Assembly (NCBI GenBank): GCA_040757035.1
Contig: JBFLYM010000021.1
Coordinates: 1-15,106, forward strand
Direction: 5' to 3'
Source: JAHJBR01 sp040757035
Lineage (GTDB): Archaea; Micrarchaeota; Micrarchaeia; Anstonellales; Bilamarchaeaceae
DNA: 15,106 nucleotides
The notes under the pieces are model-generated. The model had not been told where the DNA came from and made no database searches. It worked only from the letters and a program-made list of their open reading frames with translations. Made by a program: the position numbers and the translations under genes. Shown one piece after another: positions 14,523 to 15,106 of the stretch (its first letter is position 1; each line of letters starts with the position of its first letter).

Positions 14523-14688
14523 CTTACGGTTATACTGATCCACTAAAAAAACGTGGATCGTATATACTCAACCAACCGGGATAAAAGTTGAAAAACAAAA
14601 TCGGAAAAACTTAGTTGGTTGAGTATATCTCGAAAACTCGCACCGAAAAGCGTAAGAATTTTTCTGTTGAATATTATATAGAAAAATT
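14523..14688. other. Nested hairpin region
   Basis: Successive perfect inverted repeats are GATCCAC (14537-14543) with GTGGATC (14553-14559), a 15-bp pair at 14562-14576 and 14614-14628, and AATTTTTCT (14657-14665) with AGAAAAATT (14680-14688). CTTACG (14523-14528) and CGTAAG (14651-14656) could close the first two into one domain. No ORF explains it. It may be a structured RNA, a transposon end or a protein-binding DNA region. Confidence 0.5.
14563..14627. mobile_element. 65-bp relative of the inverted-repeat element
   Basis: It is bounded by TATACTCAACCAAC and its complement. The right arm (14602-14627) matches the 26-bp ends of the element at 7065-7305 at about 20 or 21 of 26 positions. 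The left arm keeps only about 14 bp of that sequence. It looks like an internally deleted copy, and both ends again carry a TA. Confidence 0.45.
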
Positions 14689-14803
14689 AAGCGACGTCGC
14701 AAATCGCGAACTCGTTGAGATGGGAAAATTTTAAACTGTTACCAGTAAAATGTAAGTTATTTATCATATCTCTACGAGGTATTATGCTTTTCATATGTTG
14801 CAT
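14687..14803 (-). pseudogene. 38-codon leaderless ORF resembling an AAA ATPase N-terminus
   Basis: ATG 14803 lies 26.5 bp after TATATAAA (14826-14833 on the minus strand), so it has an intact leaderless promoter. The product begins MQHMKSIIPRRDMINNL, like the IPR-R-x-Y/M-L start of archaeal AAA/DUF4143 ATPases, but then becomes unrelated and stops with no Walker motif. The most economical reading is a truncated ATPase gene whose 5' end remains; a real 38-residue protein cannot be excluded. The upstream sequence shares TTGCATATTGTA with the flank of the left 61-bp repeat. Confidence 0.4.
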
Positions 14804-14825
14804 ATTGTAATTATACTCAAACAGG

Positions 14826-14852
14826 TTTATATACTTTTTGATACATAAATAT
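14826..14852. promoter_or_regulatory. Back-to-back TATA boxes between two divergent short ORFs
   Basis: Leftward TATATAAA (14826-14833) serves ATG 14803, and rightward ATAAATAT (14845-14852) serves ATG 14870. Both are spaced for leaderless starts (about 26 and 22 bp). Confidence 0.5.
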
Positions 14853-14869
14853 ATACAAAGATTGATTTC

Positions 14870-14986
14870 ATGGATCGCACAAAAAAATACTCTGGAACGA
14901 TATCTCAAAGAATATTCTCAAATCATGCTGGAAAGCAAGTTTACCCAGGTGAAATTATCTTTGTACGTCCGGATCTTACGACTTGA
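14870..14986 (+). pseudogene. N-terminal fragment of an aconitase/LeuC-family protein
   Basis: The ATG at 14870 opens 38 codons. SGTISQRIFSNHAGKQVYPG followed by EIIFVRPDL matches the conserved start of 3-isopropylmalate dehydratase large subunit and homoaconitase/aconitase relatives (T-I-x-x-K/R-I-L-x-x-H-A-G, then PGE and a D-L). A TGA at 14984 follows, and no frame beyond it continues the expected sequence. The remainder (14990-15106) is GC-rich and hairpin-forming. Its leaderless TATA box is intact. The call rests on recalled family sequence; a frameshift with coding continuing beyond the window edge is possible. Confidence 0.45.
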
Positions 14987-14995
14987 CTTTACAAA

Positions 14996-15070
14996 ACGCG
15001 CGCGCTTTTACGTCGTAAAACCTGTTATACCTAACTTGTCTTGGTTCGCGCTACACGCGCGCAAAGCGCG
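14996..15070. other. GC-rich hairpin cluster at the right edge
   Basis: After the truncated aconitase-like ORF come alternating CG runs (CGCGCGCGC), a TTTTAC-GTC-GTAAAA hairpin (15006-15020) and CGCGCT...AGCGCG (15047-15052 and 15065-15070). The composition differs sharply from the surrounding AT-rich DNA. It is non-coding as far as can be seen. Confidence 0.4.
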
Positions 15071-15106
15071 ATAGTGAAAACGCTTCCATAAACAACTGTT
15101 GTTTTG

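Noticed and set aside
14838..15074. 78-codon plus-strand frame overlapping the aconitase-like start
   Set aside because: Its sequence has no family resemblance and the neighbouring frame from 14870 has the conserved aconitase-type stretch and better promoter spacing; the end merely reflects CG repeats.

Overview
The window looks like a piece of an archaeal chromosome. It is AT-rich and has TATA boxes 22 to 27 bp upstream of many start codons. It carries archaeal-type genes: an AglB/Stt3 oligosaccharyltransferase, FtsZ, a type 2 methionine aminopeptidase and archaeal AAA ATPases with a C-terminal nuclease-like domain. A DPANN-type lineage seems likely from the style of the AglB and of the secreted proteins, but no rRNA or other phylogenetic marker is present, so this placement is only an inference.

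Left block (1-4848, minus strand): ftsZ, then aglB 25 bp downstream, then a secreted NosD-type parallel beta-helix protein that runs off the left edge. The first two look co-transcribed, and aglB has its own Shine-Dalgarno site. The beta-helix gene has its own TATA box at the end of aglB and appears leaderless. Its product is full of N-X-S/T sequons, so it is a plausible substrate of the neighbouring AglB. Divergent from ftsZ, and apparently sharing one palindromic TATA box with it, is the methionine aminopeptidase gene (plus strand), followed by the branched-chain aminotransferase gene ilvE with its own promoter.

Middle block (6889-8700): a 519-bp stretch without a clear gene holds hairpins and a 241-bp element bounded by imperfect 26-bp inverted repeats, resembling a MITE or a decayed IS. 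It abuts one copy of a 61-bp direct repeat. The second copy of the repeat is the promoter of an AAA ATPase gene (7408-8577), so the two copies flank that gene.

Metabolic pair (8714-11384): an S-adenosylhomocysteine hydrolase family gene (minus) and an MTA/SAH deaminase family gene (plus) diverge from a 106-bp spacer. Together they could recycle SAH through S-inosylhomocysteine, as in Methanocaldococcus, rather than by direct hydrolysis.

Right block (11386-15106) is accessory in character. It has a frameshifted N-terminal remnant of an AAA ATPase, an intact second AAA ATPase with operator-like repeats around its TATA box, and a two-gene unit for exported proteins (CARDB protein and lipoprotein), each with a young in-frame tandem duplication. 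Next come a nested hairpin region with a 65-bp relative of the inverted-repeat element, and two divergent 38-codon leaderless ORFs. One resembles the start of an AAA ATPase and the other the start of an aconitase/LeuC-family protein. The recurring theme is AAA ATPase genes and promoters that have been duplicated, truncated and rearranged next to short inverted-repeat elements. No tRNA, rRNA or CRISPR array was seen.
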